Source: Janthinobacterium sp.
GTDB taxonomy: Bacteria > Pseudomonadota > Gammaproteobacteria > Burkholderiales > Burkholderiaceae_D
Direction: 5' to 3'
DNA length: 54,442 nucleotides
Assembly (NCBI GenBank): GCA_003133225.1
Contig: PKWL01000113.1
Coordinates: 1 to 54,442, forward strand
Below are positions 11,546 through 21,619 of the stretch, piece after piece. Every line of letters begins with the position of its first letter. The first letter of the stretch is position 1. The notes below the pieces were generated by a model, which ran no database searches, was not told the origin of the DNA, and worked only from the letters and a program-made list of their open reading frames with translations. The position numbers and the translations under genes are program-made.

Positions 11546-13006
11546 CTACGCGGTGCCGCCCACGGTGACGCCGTCGATGCGCAAGGTCGGCTGGCCGACG
11601 CCGACCGGCACGCTTTGGCCTTCCTTGCCGCAGACGCCAACGCCGGCGTCTAGAGCCAGATCGTTGCCGATCATCGACACGCGGTTGAGCACGTCAGGAC
11701 CGTTGCCAATCAGGGTTGCCCCCTTGACCGGGTAGGTGACCTTCCCATTTTCAATCATGTACGCTTCGCTCGCCGAGAACACGAACTTGCCGTTGGTGAT
11801 ATCAACTTGACCGCCTCCGAAATTGACCGCATATAAACCATTTTTCACGGAGGCTAGAATTTCTGCCGGCTCTTGGGCGCCGGCCAGCATGTAGGTATTG
11901 GTCATGCGCGGCATCGGCAAGTGGGCAAACGATTCACGCCGCGCGTTGCCGGTGACGGACATGTGCATCAAGCGCGCGTTCATCGTATCTTGGAGGTAAG
12001 CTTTCAAGATGCCGTCCTCGATCAGGGTCGTGCATTGGGTCGGGTTGCCTTCATCATCCATATTGAGCGATCCGCGCCGCCCGGCCAAGGTGCCATCGTC
12101 GACCACCGTGACACCGCGCGCCGCCACGCGCTCGCCGATGCGACCGGAAAACGCGGAAGCGCCTTTTCGGTTGAAATCGCCTTCCAAGCCATGCCCGATG
12201 GCTTCATGCAGCAGTACGCCAGGCCAACCGGGCCCTAGGATGATGGTCATCGGGCCGGCCGGCGCCGGCCGTGAATCAAGGTTAACCAGTGCCGCGTTGA
12301 CCGCTTCGGCCGCGTATTTTTCCAACACGGCATCGCTGAAATAGTCGTAGCCGAAACGGCCGCCGCCGCCCGACGAACCCATCTCGCGCCGGCCGTTCTG
12401 TTCGGCGATGACAGTCACGGAGACGCGCACCAGAGGGCGGATGTCGGCTGCCAGCACGCCGTCGCTGCGCACCACCAACACCACGTCGTATTCGCCGGCC
12501 AGGCCGGCCATCACCTGCACCACGCGCGGATCCTTGGCGCGCGCCATTTTTTCCACCCGTTCTAGCAACGCGACTTTGGCGCTGGCATCCAGCGAGGCTA
12601 GCGGATCATCGGGCCGGTAGAGCGCGCGCGCGCCCTTTTGCGTCATTCGGCCAGCAACCTTGACGGTGCCGGCGCCGGAGCGCCCGATGGTACGCGTGGC
12701 GCGCGCCGCTTCCAGCAAGGCGCCTTCGGAAATTTCATCGGAATAGGAAAAGGCCGTCTTGGCGCCCGCGACCGCGCGCACGCCGACGCCCTGGTCGATC
12801 GAAAAACTGCCGGTCTTGACGATGCCTTCCTCCAGGCTCCAACCCTCGTTCTTGGTCAACTGGAAATAGAGGTCGGCATAATCGACTTTGCGCGTAAATA
12901 TCGCGCCTAGCGCCCCTAAAAGTTTGTTCTCGTCCAAGCCATACGGCGTCAACAAGAGAGAGCGCGCCACGGCCAGGGTGGAGAGATTGGGTTCAAGTGA
13001 GATCAT
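11546..13006 (-). CDS. tldD: metalloprotease TldD
   Basis: TldD partners with PmbA/TldE in a zinc protease that trims unfolded or modified peptides, such as microcin B17 precursor and CcdA in E. coli. The HExxxH-type zinc motif is seen as [11 protein letters not shown], followed by the Gly-rich [10 protein letters not shown] and the C-terminal substrate-channel region. I take the ATG at 13006 ([15 protein letters not shown]), giving 486 residues, the normal length. The longer frame adds 16 unlikely residues. It is third in a run transcribed yhdP-nit-tldD, with 53 nt from nit. No pmbA is in the window. Confidence 0.95.
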   Translation of the reverse strand: MISLEPNLSTLAVARSLLLTPYGLDENKLLGALGAIFTRKVDYADLYFQLTKNEGWSLEEGIVKTGSFSIDQGVGVRAVAGAKTAFSYSDEISEGALLEAARATRTIGRSGAGTVKVAGRMTQKGARALYRPDDPLASLDASAKVALLERVEKMARAKDPRVVQVMAGLAGEYDVVLVVRSDGVLAADIRPLVRVSVTVIAEQNGRREMGSSGGGGRFGYDYFSDAVLEKYAAEAVNAALVNLDSRPAPAGPMTIILGPGWPGVLLHEAIGHGLEGDFNRKGASAFSGRIGERVAARGVTVVDDGTLAGRRGSLNMDDEGNPTQCTTLIEDGILKAYLQDTMNARLMHMSVTGNARRESFAHLPMPRMTNTYMLAGAQEPAEILASVKNGLYAVNFGGGQVDITNGKFVFSASEAYMIENGKVTYPVKGATLIGNGPDVLNRVSMIGNDLALDAGVGVCGKEGQSVPVGVGQPTLRIDGVTVGGTA

Positions 13007-13059
13007 GATGGTGCCTTTGTCAGGTCGCTGATAGGGTAAGGCATGCGCGCGCAAGGCAC

Positions 13060-13857
13060 TTACAGCTTGCGGTGCTTTAGCGCCGGCAAGCTCTCGCGCA
13101 CGCCACCCAAAACCTCCGGATCGATGATGCCACTGACCACGCCTTCGCCTTCGTCCAGTTCTGCTTTAATATAACCCCAAGGGTCGATGAGCATGCTGTG
13201 GCCCCAGGTGCGGCGTCCGTTCGGGTGTCGTCCGCCTTGGGCCGCGGCCAACACGTAACACTGGTTTTCAATGGCGCGCGCGCGCAGCAACACTTCCCAG
13301 TGAGCTAGGCCCGTGGTGTGGGTAAATGCGGCCGGCACCACGATCAGCGTGCAAGTGCCCATCGCGCGGTACAGTTCGGGAAACCGCAGGTCGTAGCAAA
13401 CCGACAAACCCACCCGCCCGAACGGTGCTTCGACGCTGCCGACCTTGTTTCCGGGCACGATGGTTTGCGCCTCGTCGTACGATTCGTTGCCTTTGGTAAA
13501 GCCAAATAAGTGGATTTTGTCATAACGGCTGACCGTTTGGCCGCGCCCATCATACACGAGGGTGGTATTGAAGACCTTGCCGGCCTGGTCCGCCTGCAGC
13601 GGCAAGGTGCCCCCGACCAGCCAGATCCCGTACTGGCGCGCCATCGCGGCCATGAAGTCCTGGATCGGGCCTTGCCCCGGCTGCTCGGCGTGGGCCAACT
13701 TGTCGCTGTCGCGCATGCCCATGATGGCCCAATACTCAGGCAGCGTCACCAGCTGCGCGCCGGCGGCTGCCGCCTGCCCGATCAGGCGGCGCGCGCTGTC
13801 CATATTGTCCGCCACCGACGGCGTGGAAATCATCTGTACGGCTGCAACTGTAACCAT
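13060..13857 (-). CDS. nitrilase-superfamily amidase (Nit1-like, probable deaminated glutathione amidase)
   Basis: The 265-residue product is a carbon-nitrogen hydrolase. The catalytic triad is visible as Glu41 (LPEYW), Lys114 (YDKIHLF) and Cys154 (CYDLRFPEL). The YDKIHLFGF and RFPELYRAM blocks match the Nit1/NitB group that hydrolyses deaminated glutathione, a metabolite-repair role; this substrate is inferred from family resemblance. The ATG at 13857 is chosen because MVTVAAVQM is the typical first strand. It lies between yhdP (26 nt upstream) and tldD, an order also known in pseudomonads. Confidence 0.9.
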   Translation of the reverse strand: MVTVAAVQMISTPSVADNMDSARRLIGQAAAAGAQLVTLPEYWAIMGMRDSDKLAHAEQPGQGPIQDFMAAMARQYGIWLVGGTLPLQADQAGKVFNTTLVYDGRGQTVSRYDKIHLFGFTKGNESYDEAQTIVPGNKVGSVEAPFGRVGLSVCYDLRFPELYRAMGTCTLIVVPAAFTHTTGLAHWEVLLRARAIENQCYVLAAAQGGRHPNGRRTWGHSMLIDPWGYIKAELDEGEGVVSGIIDPEVLGGVRESLPALKHRKL

Positions 13858-13883
13858 GGTGTTCCGCCCGTTTAACGTCGTGT

Positions 13884-16800
13884 TTACAGCTTGGTGACTA
13901 CCGGTGCCCGCCACGGTCCGGTAATTTGCATCTGGTACGTGAGCGCCTTCATCACCGGCGCGCGCAGGAAGAGCTGCGCCAGGAAACTGCCGATCCCGAT
14001 CATGGGATTGACCGCGAGCGCGTACACCAGCGGCCCCGTGCCCAGATTGAATTCGGGGATCACGACCACGTGCAAATTGCTCGACTCGTTGGCGATATCG
14101 GCCGTGCCATCCATCAAGACAGTGGCGGCGACGCCGTACATTTTCAAGTTGTCTGTCTTCACGACGCCATGGGTGATTTGCGCGTTGGCACTGATGCCGT
14201 CGAACGCTAGCCCTTTCGAAAAGACATCATGGAAATCGAGCTTGAGCAGGCGCGGCAAGGCTTGCAGACTTAATACACCCAGTAATTTGGCGGCGCCCGG
14301 ATCCTGTTTCAGGAACTGCCCGGACTCGACATGCATATTGATCTGGCCCGACAGGCTGGGGATGTCGAGCGAATACGGCAACCCCTTCCAGGAAATGTCG
14401 CCGCTCAGCTTGCCCTTGCCGCCGCGTAGAGTGTCGACAAAACCGAACCGGTCCAATAATTTTCCGGCGTCGGTGATGTCGAGCACGAAGTTCAAGCTGG
14501 TACTGCTTTGTCCATCCTTGCTAAGCCATTTGCCAGTGCCCTTCAATTCGCCGTCCGGATTGGACAGCGACAGCTGGCTGACGCGCCATTCGCGCCCCGC
14601 CTGTGCCATCGCATTGTTGGCCTGCAAGTCGAGCCGTCCGAGCGCCTTGTTGAACAGTTCAAAGCGCTCGGCAACGATGTCAAGGGCCGGCACCGTCGGC
14701 GCCACGTTTTTGCCTTCCAGCAGGTCCTTGACGTCGGCGGCGGCCGATTCGGGAATGACCAGGGACGCTAGGCGCGCCGTCACCCGGCCCAGCCCGACCC
14801 CGTTGGGCGCCTCGTCCCAAGTCACATAGCCCGAGGCCTGAGTCGAATCAATGCTGGCTTGCCACCCGCCCGGTTGATGGGACGCGCCCAACACCACATG
14901 CTCGAGCTTGCGCGCGCCGACAATCAACTCATTGGCGCGCGCCGCCACCATGTCGGGCATCACGTACTGGGCGATGTTGCGCCCGCCGGCATCCAGCTCG
15001 GCATGCGCTGCTCCGAGCTTGGCCGGGCCGGCGATGGCGCTGCCAAGGCTGGTCCAGGCATCGACATTGAGCGTCTTCATGCTGACGTTGACCATCAGCC
15101 CGCTGTCCGGTTCCGGCGCCGGCAGGTTGACGCCGATGCCGCCGCGCACCAACCGCCACGGTTCTGCGCCCTGCCTTTGGCGCTGATAATGCGCCGCCAT
15201 CGAGCCGCCCAGCGCCAGCTTGATGTCGTCGCGCTTGAGCCCGGTTGCATTGGCGGGCCCCGCATTTAAGACAAACTTGAGCGGCATGCTGTCGGACGCC
15301 GCTTTTTTGACGGGGGCCGGGAAGTCCAAGCCTAGGCCGGCCAACGTCGATTCGACCGCGACCTGGACTTGGCGCTCGGCCACCGTGATCAGGCCGGTAT
15401 AACGGGTACTGCCGCTCAGGTGGCTGGCCAGGCGCAACATGAAGGGCGCGGGGTAAGTTTTGCGCAGACCGTCGGCCGACACGCTGCCGCCGATCCGCAC
15501 CTGAATCGAATTGTCGCGCTGGGTCCCGCCCGAGACGGCCAAAGCTCCGCCCAGGAAGGTGCTAGCCAAGCCGTTAAGGTTGACGCCCGTTTCATTGAAC
15601 TCGATCTTGCCGGTCGCATCCTGTAGCGGCGGCATATCGTTAAACAGCACCACATTGTTTTTGATCAACTGGAGCGAGCCTTGCACTTTGGAGTCCAGCA
15701 AATGCGCCACGGGCAAGTGCAGTTTCAAGGCCAGATTGGCGTTGCCGCTGGCCTTGGTTTCGTCTGTGAAGCGGGAAATCCATTCCAGAACCGGACTGGC
15801 GGTCACGTATTTCAAGTACTCTTGCATCGGGCCGGACGCAGATCCGTCGATGTCGAGCATCATGTCGGCGCTGCCCAGGTCGGGTACGACGGCCGTCACC
15901 TTTCGTAGCGCGACGCCGCCCGTATAAGCCGTGTCGCCGCGAATTTCCATGCGCGCGCGCTCAAACAGAAAGCTGCCTTGGATGTTTTCCGCTTGCGGCC
16001 AGAGGGGCGCCTTGCCGTCCTTGGCAAAATGGCCGGGCGCGTAATTGAGCTTGCCGTTGAGGATACGGCCAGCGACGCGAAATTCGCCAAGATTCTTCTC
16101 GGCCACGCTCTCGCCCTTGAACGGAAATCGGACCAGGTCGCCGCGCAAACGGATGGAAACATCCTGCGCCAGACCGTCTTCCAGCGCACCCGTGAGCCAG
16201 TCGCGCAAGGGTTTCGGCGTTTGCAGCGGCAAATAACGGTTGATGGTTTTCACGTCGAAGTTATTCAAAGTGCCATAAAAATCGACCGAACCAGGCCCCT
16301 TGCCGGCCTCGGCATTTAACCCGATGAGGTCGCTGCCCGACAGGGTCCCGCTCAAGCCCTGTTGCTCAAAGTTCATCGAATCAATCTGCAAGCGCAACTT
16401 GTCCTTGTCCTCAAATGACCAGCGCGCCTGCAAATTGAGCTTGTCGAATGGCATGGCCGGCACCGTGAAATAAGAAGGCATCTGCAGCACCAGCTTGGTC
16501 GAAGAAAGGCGCAGCATGCCGCCGCGCTCGGTCGCCTCGATCGTGCCCGTCAAGTTTTCAAAACCGGGAATGGGCGGCACGGCCACCTGCGCCGGGGCGA
16601 ACGCCGTTTTCGCCTGTGCCGGGCGGGGCGGCTGCGCATTCAGGCATAGGCCGGCCAAGCTGCCTTTGACATGGTAGGACTGCAAAGCGGATAGGGTGCC
16701 CTGCCATTCAGCCGCGACATCTTGCAAGCGCCCCCGCGGAGCTAGCTCATCCAGCGTTCTGCGCTGCTCTTCCGTTAGTGGCAAGCGTCCGGCCAGCCCG

Positions 16801-18002
16801 GCCAGCGTTTTCAAATCCAGCAATGTAGCCTTGAGCTCCGTCTTTTCAACCCGGGCGCCGGCCGCCGGCACATAGTGCGCCGACAGCGAAGTGGGCGGCA
16901 GCGCCAAGCCGTCGCGCGTTTCCAGCGTAAAATTACTCAAGCTGACCATATGGCCGCGGGCGCCGAACGCGGCATCGCCGCCGGTCGCCAAGTCTTCCTT
17001 GCCAGCCACGCGCCCGTTCACGCGGAGCAGTTCGAGCGGCGGCAAGTCTGGCCCCAGACGCAGCGTCACATTCGACAAGCCAACGTCGGCCGTGAAGCCC
17101 GTCATCTGGCCGTGCTCGACACTGAGCCAGGCGCGAAGGTCGCCCCGACCCTGATTTAGTGCGAACGGATAATTGACGTACGTGTTCCAAGCGGCCAAGT
17201 CGGCACCCTTGATGTCGGCGAACAGTTCGCCTTGCCATTGCGTGACGTTGGAAATCCTTGAGGCAAACGGCGGGTGCTGAAAGTCGGCCCGCACGTCGAT
17301 CGGAAGTCCGAGGCCAGACGGCGGCGTTGCCTGCAGCGCAAACTGATGCCGCCGCCAATGGTTGCGCAGCTCTAGATTGACGTCTTCCAGCGCCAGCATG
17401 GGCCGCTTGAGCAATTGATCGGTCCAGTTCAGGCGCCCTTCGCGGATCACGATCTCGCGCTGCGACAAAATCCAGTCGGCGCCGCCGCCGCCCGCGTGCC
17501 GCGGGTCGACATAAATGCCGGCGACATACAACTTGCCGTCGGGCTCGCGCCGGATATCAAGGTCGGGCCGGATGATTTCCAGCGACTCGAAACGGAGGTC
17601 GGCCGTCGCTAGGCTCCACCACGACAAGGTGGCTGAGACGCTCGGCAATTTCAGTACCGGGAGCCCCGCCTTGTCTTTTAGTACCACATCCCCTAAGAAC
17701 AGGCTGGGCCGCAGGCCGTTCCAGGACGCATAAATGCGCGCAATCGACACCTCGTTGCCAACCATCCGGCTGGCCAGCTGCTCAATATTGCCTTTGTACA
17801 CATCGATATTGGGCAAGATGGCGTAGCGTAGAAACAAGAGCAGCAATGCAAATACGAAATACAGCAGCAAGCCCAGCTTGACGGTGAAGCCCAAGATGTG
17901 ATGCGTGGCGAGGTTGGCAATCCGATAGGCGCGCCGTACCCTGCGCCAGCGCACGGCAAGAGGCACATGGACGGGTACGATCGTTTCAGTCGGTTTTTGC
18001 AT
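13884..18002 (-). CDS. yhdP: YhdP-family AsmA-like envelope protein
   Basis: YhdP is one of the large AsmA-like proteins that bridge inner and outer membrane and help move phospholipid to the outer membrane in E. coli. The ATG at 18002 gives 1,372 residues. There is a basic N-terminus and one transmembrane helix at ~40-63, then a long periplasmic repeat-rich beta region. The conserved C-terminal AsmA-like portion includes LSGQINMHVESGQFL, and the protein ends near a hydrophobic FLAQLFLR segment. The open frame upstream adds 56 residues without family resemblance. The gene is divergent from glnE with about 200 bp between the starts. Length is near the E. coli protein (about 1,266). Confidence 0.92.
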   Translation of the reverse strand: MQKPTETIVPVHVPLAVRWRRVRRAYRIANLATHHILGFTVKLGLLLYFVFALLLLFLRYAILPNIDVYKGNIEQLASRMVGNEVSIARIYASWNGLRPSLFLGDVVLKDKAGLPVLKLPSVSATLSWWSLATADLRFESLEIIRPDLDIRREPDGKLYVAGIYVDPRHAGGGGADWILSQREIVIREGRLNWTDQLLKRPMLALEDVNLELRNHWRRHQFALQATPPSGLGLPIDVRADFQHPPFASRISNVTQWQGELFADIKGADLAAWNTYVNYPFALNQGRGDLRAWLSVEHGQMTGFTADVGLSNVTLRLGPDLPPLELLRVNGRVAGKEDLATGGDAAFGARGHMVSLSNFTLETRDGLALPPTSLSAHYVPAAGARVEKTELKATLLDLKTLAGLAGRLPLTEEQRRTLDELAPRGRLQDVAAEWQGTLSALQSYHVKGSLAGLCLNAQPPRPAQAKTAFAPAQVAVPPIPGFENLTGTIEATERGGMLRLSSTKLVLQMPSYFTVPAMPFDKLNLQARWSFEDKDKLRLQIDSMNFEQQGLSGTLSGSDLIGLNAEAGKGPGSVDFYGTLNNFDVKTINRYLPLQTPKPLRDWLTGALEDGLAQDVSIRLRGDLVRFPFKGESVAEKNLGEFRVAGRILNGKLNYAPGHFAKDGKAPLWPQAENIQGSFLFERARMEIRGDTAYTGGVALRKVTAVVPDLGSADMMLDIDGSASGPMQEYLKYVTASPVLEWISRFTDETKASGNANLALKLHLPVAHLLDSKVQGSLQLIKNNVVLFNDMPPLQDATGKIEFNETGVNLNGLASTFLGGALAVSGGTQRDNSIQVRIGGSVSADGLRKTYPAPFMLRLASHLSGSTRYTGLITVAERQVQVAVESTLAGLGLDFPAPVKKAASDSMPLKFVLNAGPANATGLKRDDIKLALGGSMAAHYQRQRQGAEPWRLVRGGIGVNLPAPEPDSGLMVNVSMKTLNVDAWTSLGSAIAGPAKLGAAHAELDAGGRNIAQYVMPDMVAARANELIVGARKLEHVVLGASHQPGGWQASIDSTQASGYVTWDEAPNGVGLGRVTARLASLVIPESAAADVKDLLEGKNVAPTVPALDIVAERFELFNKALGRLDLQANNAMAQAGREWRVSQLSLSNPDGELKGTGKWLSKDGQSSTSLNFVLDITDAGKLLDRFGFVDTLRGGKGKLSGDISWKGLPYSLDIPSLSGQINMHVESGQFLKQDPGAAKLLGVLSLQALPRLLKLDFHDVFSKGLAFDGISANAQITHGVVKTDNLKMYGVAATVLMDGTADIANESSNLHVVVIPEFNLGTGPLVYALAVNPMIGIGSFLAQLFLRAPVMKALTYQMQITGPWRAPVVTKL

Positions 18003-18199
18003 TAAAAAAGCGGATAAATCGAGCCCGGCGTAAAATACATGGTTGACATTGCGAGAAAAAATGCATCCCGCCGCTAGCTCTACCGACCACCTTGCTAGCG
18101 ATGGTAAGACCGTGCTTGCAAGGCGAGTTCGCCTGCAGTGTGATTTTACCGCATACGATGGCCAAAACACGCCGCACTTACACTCCTTTACGATTGCCG

Positions 18200-20959
18200 A
18201 TGAACCGATCCGCCCCCCTCTCCGCCTCCCGTTTTTATCAGCGCTGGCTGAGCGCCGGCCCCGAGCGTGCCGCCCAGGTCAAATTGCTGGCACAATCGCC
18301 TCTCGCCGCGCTCGATTTTGCCCTGCTGCTGGCCAAAGAAAGCGGCGCCAGCCTGCCCTTGCCGCGCGCCATGCGGCGCTTGCGCAACTTGATCGTGGCC
18401 AGCCTGATTCGGCGCGACTTGGAAGGGCGCGCCGACCTCAGCGAAGTGCTCGATACCATGACCGCCTTCGCCGACTTTGCGATCCAGACCCACGTGCAGG
18501 CACTAATGCAAGACATGGTGCAAGCGCACGGCACGCCCGTCGGTCACGAGTCGGGCCAGACGCAGGAACTGATGGTGCTGGCCATGGGCAAGCTGGGCGG
18601 CGGCGAACTCAATGTCTCGTCCGACGTCGACTTGATTTTCGTCTATCCGGAAGACGGCGACACCGTCATTGGCGAGGCCACACAACGGCCGTTGTCCAAC
18701 CATGAATTTTTCATCCGTCTGGGCAAAAAGCTGGTCGCCGCATTGTCTGAAATCACCGAGGACGGCTTCACCTTCCGCGTCGATATGGCGCTGCGCCCGA
18801 ACGGCAGCTCGGGTGCGCTGGCGGCGAGCCTTAGTATGGTCGAGCGTTACTTGATCGTCCAAGGCCGCGAATGGGAACGCTACGCCTGGGTCAAGGCCCG
18901 CGCTGTCACCGGCAAGGCCGCGGACATCGCCGCGCTCGACGCCATCGTACGCCCCTTCGTGTTCCGCCGTTACCTCGACTTCGGCATCATTGACGCGATC
19001 CGCAGCATGCACGGCCAGATCCGGGCCGAGGTCAATCGCCAGGAACGCCTGCACCCGGACCGCAGCAACAACGTCAAGTTGGGGCGCGGCGGCATCCGCG
19101 AAATTGAATTTCTGGCCCAGGTGTTCCAGCTGATACGCGGCGGCCGTGACGCCAGCTTGCGCGCCCGCTCCACCCGCGCCACCTTGCGCACTTTGGCCGA
19201 CAAAATGCTGCTGGCGCCGGCCGTGGTCGAGCAATTGCTGGCCTCCTACACTTTTCTGCGCAATCTCGAGCACCGTTTGCAATATCTGGACGATGCCCAG
19301 ACCCACACCCTGCCGGCCAACGAAGAGGACTGCTTGGCCGTGGCGCGCATGATGGGCCTGCCCGACACGGACACTTTGCGCGCCCGCCTCGAAGAACACC
19401 GCGTCTTTGCCGCCAGCCAGTTCGACGCCATTTTTAGCAGCCGCAGCCCGGCCGCCACGGCCGAGGGCAAAATCGACCCGGACTCGAGCAACGCCTGCGC
19501 CGACACCGACAACCGCGAGGCCATCGAAGCCCATTTCAGTACGCTCGGTTTTTCCAGCCCGGCCAGTGCGGCCGGGCGCCTGTTGGCCACTTGGCAGGCA
19601 CCGCGCCTGCAATCGCTGCCCGAGGCGAGCCGCGTGCGCTTGGTCGCGCTGGTCAACGCGGCCCTGCCTCTGATCGCCGCTTGCCCGCAGCAAGCGAACA
19701 GCGCTCACGACGTGGCCACTTTGGGCCGCCTGCTGGACTTTTTTGAAGCCATCGCGCGCCGCGCATCCTACCTGTCTTTGCTGACCGAATATCCGCACAC
19801 GCTCGAGCGTGTGGTGCGTATGATGGCCGCCAGCAGTTGGGCCGCAAAGTTCCTCACCATGCACCCTATTTTGCTCGATGAGCTGCTCGACGAGCGCATC
19901 CGTCATACCGCGCCCGACCCGGTCGCATTGGCAGCCGACCTGGAGCAGCAGTTGGGTGCGGCCGTCGGCGATACGGAGCGGCAGATGGATATCTTGCGCG
20001 AAGTCCACCACGCCCAGCTGTTCCATCTGCTAGCGCAAGACTTGGCGGGCGAGTTGACGGTGGAAAGGCTGGCCGACTACCTGTCGGCCTTGGCCGACAC
20101 CATCGTCGCCGCCGCCCTACGGGCCGTCTGGCAAACGATCGCCACGCGCCACCGCGACGTGCCGAAATTTGCCGTGATTGCCTACGGCAAGCTGGGCGGC
20201 AAGGAGCTCGGTTACGTATCCGACCTCGATGTCGTTTTCCTGTTCGACGATGACGATCCGGAAGCACCCGCGCTGTACGCTAAGCTAGCGCAACGCTTCA
20301 TCACATGGATGACGTCGCATACTTCGGCTGGCATCTTGTTCGACATCGACATCGCGCTGCGCCCGGACGGCGCCAGCGGCATGCTCGTGTCGAGCGTCGG
20401 CGCCTTCGAGCGTTACCAAACGAACTCAGCTTGGGTATGGGAGCACCAGGCGCTGACCCGCGCCCGCTTTTGCGCGGGCGACCTTGCCATCGGCGAGCGC
20501 TTCGGGCAAATCCGCGAAACCCTGTTGCGCCAGGAGCGTCCGGATGCCGGCCAGCTGAAGAAAGAAGTTCTCGACATGCGCAAGAAAATGCTGGACGCGA
20601 ACTCAAGGCCGACTCGTCTGTTCGACTTGAAGCAAGATGCCGGCGGCATGATCGACATCGAATTCATCGTCCAATTTCTCGTGCTGCAATACGCGGCCCG
20701 CTATCCGCAGTTGACGGCCAACGTTGGCAACATCGCCCTCCTGAAACTTTGCGGCGAACTAGGCCTGATCGACGCCGGGCAAGCTGCCAGCGTCGCCGAT
20801 GCCTACCGGGCGCTGCGCAAGCTACAGCATCAGCTGCGCCTGCAAGGTCAAGATCAAGCGCGTGTGGAGCCCGCCAAGGTACGCCCCCATGCCGACAATG
20901 TGAGGCGTTTATGGCGCGCCATTTTCAATCCTGACGACACCCCATCAGCGGCGGCGTAA
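18200..20959 (+). CDS. glnE: glutamine synthetase adenylyltransferase/deadenylylase GlnE
   Basis: GlnE attaches AMP to, or removes it from, a Tyr of glutamine synthetase under control of PII and glutamine. Both nucleotidyltransferase domains are present. The N-terminal deadenylylase core has GKLGGGELNVSSDVDLIFVYPE near residue 142 in two stretches, and the C-terminal adenylylase core has GKLGG and SDLDVVFLFDDDD near residue 674. The ATG at 18200 gives 919 residues, a normal length; upstream in-frame starts add residues unlike the family, and no start has a strong ribosome-binding site. Its target GlnA, with the acceptor Tyr, is encoded at 38047-39462. Confidence 0.95.
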   Translation: MNRSAPLSASRFYQRWLSAGPERAAQVKLLAQSPLAALDFALLLAKESGASLPLPRAMRRLRNLIVASLIRRDLEGRADLSEVLDTMTAFADFAIQTHVQALMQDMVQAHGTPVGHESGQTQELMVLAMGKLGGGELNVSSDVDLIFVYPEDGDTVIGEATQRPLSNHEFFIRLGKKLVAALSEITEDGFTFRVDMALRPNGSSGALAASLSMVERYLIVQGREWERYAWVKARAVTGKAADIAALDAIVRPFVFRRYLDFGIIDAIRSMHGQIRAEVNRQERLHPDRSNNVKLGRGGIREIEFLAQVFQLIRGGRDASLRARSTRATLRTLADKMLLAPAVVEQLLASYTFLRNLEHRLQYLDDAQTHTLPANEEDCLAVARMMGLPDTDTLRARLEEHRVFAASQFDAIFSSRSPAATAEGKIDPDSSNACADTDNREAIEAHFSTLGFSSPASAAGRLLATWQAPRLQSLPEASRVRLVALVNAALPLIAACPQQANSAHDVATLGRLLDFFEAIARRASYLSLLTEYPHTLERVVRMMAASSWAAKFLTMHPILLDELLDERIRHTAPDPVALAADLEQQLGAAVGDTERQMDILREVHHAQLFHLLAQDLAGELTVERLADYLSALADTIVAAALRAVWQTIATRHRDVPKFAVIAYGKLGGKELGYVSDLDVVFLFDDDDPEAPALYAKLAQRFITWMTSHTSAGILFDIDIALRPDGASGMLVSSVGAFERYQTNSAWVWEHQALTRARFCAGDLAIGERFGQIRETLLRQERPDAGQLKKEVLDMRKKMLDANSRPTRLFDLKQDAGGMIDIEFIVQFLVLQYAARYPQLTANVGNIALLKLCGELGLIDAGQAASVADAYRALRKLQHQLRLQGQDQARVEPAKVRPHADNVRRLWRAIFNPDDTPSAAA

Positions 20960-21079
20960 CAGAACCCTCTGAAGGCACGCGCAAGGCGGTGGCAGCCCAA
21001 GCGCGGCCGGAGCGCGGCGGCCAGCAGCGGCGCACTGCTCGCTTTGGCGGCTCGAGCGCGGCGCGCATTTTTCCCTTTC

Positions 21080-21619
21080 TCACATGGCTTCGCGGCCTTC
21101 GGCATCTTCATGCCGTGCCGTCACCGCGGCCAGGATTCCCCGCAAAATGTCGATCGGCGGCGGCGGACATCCAGGGACCGTGACGTCCACTGGAATCACG
21201 TTCGACACCTGGCCGCAGCTTGCATAACTCTCGCCGAACATGCCGCCGCTGCACGCGCATTCGCCGACGGCGACGACGAGTTTCGGATCCGGTACGGCCG
21301 CATAGGCGATCTGAAGGGCCGCTTCCATGTTCTTGGTCACGGGACCCGTGACTAGCAGCATGTCGGCGTGGCGCGGGCTGGCGACAAACTTGATGCCCAT
21401 CCCTTCTATGTTGTAGTAGGGATTGCTCAATGCTTGAATTTCCAGTTCACAGCCATTGCATGAACCCGCATCAACTTCGCGAATACATAGTGCGCGCCCG
21501 AGGATGGCGAGCAGGTCCGCCTGTATTTGCGCGGGCCCGGTGCGCCCGCCATCGTTTGCCTGCGGCGCCGCTTCACTGGGAATGCCAGCGCGGACGATCT
21601 GCTTGAGAATTTGCCACAT
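21080..21619 (-). CDS. NuoB/HyfI-like Fe-S subunit of an Ehr-type complex
   Basis: This 179-residue protein is related to complex I NuoB and to hydrogenase small subunits such as HyfI/HycG. It carries Cys54 and Cys57 (SCNGCELE), Cys121 (GECACSGG) and Cys151 (PGCPPPP), the right number and order to hold one [4Fe-4S] cluster near the large-subunit interface. It would be a peripheral electron-transfer subunit on the cytoplasmic side. Its ATG overlaps the stop of the large-subunit gene (TGATG). It is the last gene of the six-gene operon and converges on glnE across 120 bp. It could be annotated hyfI, but the partner large subunit is not a hydrogenase. Confidence 0.9.
   Translation of the reverse strand: MWQILKQIVRAGIPSEAAPQANDGGRTGPAQIQADLLAILGRALCIREVDAGSCNGCELEIQALSNPYYNIEGMGIKFVASPRHADMLLVTGPVTKNMEAALQIAYAAVPDPKLVVAVGECACSGGMFGESYASCGQVSNVIPVDVTVPGCPPPPIDILRGILAAVTARHEDAEGREAM

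Noticed and set aside
18503..20026. 507-codon open frame antisense to glnE
   Set aside because: It is the mirror of a well-supported gene in GC-rich DNA, with no recognisable domains and no start signals.
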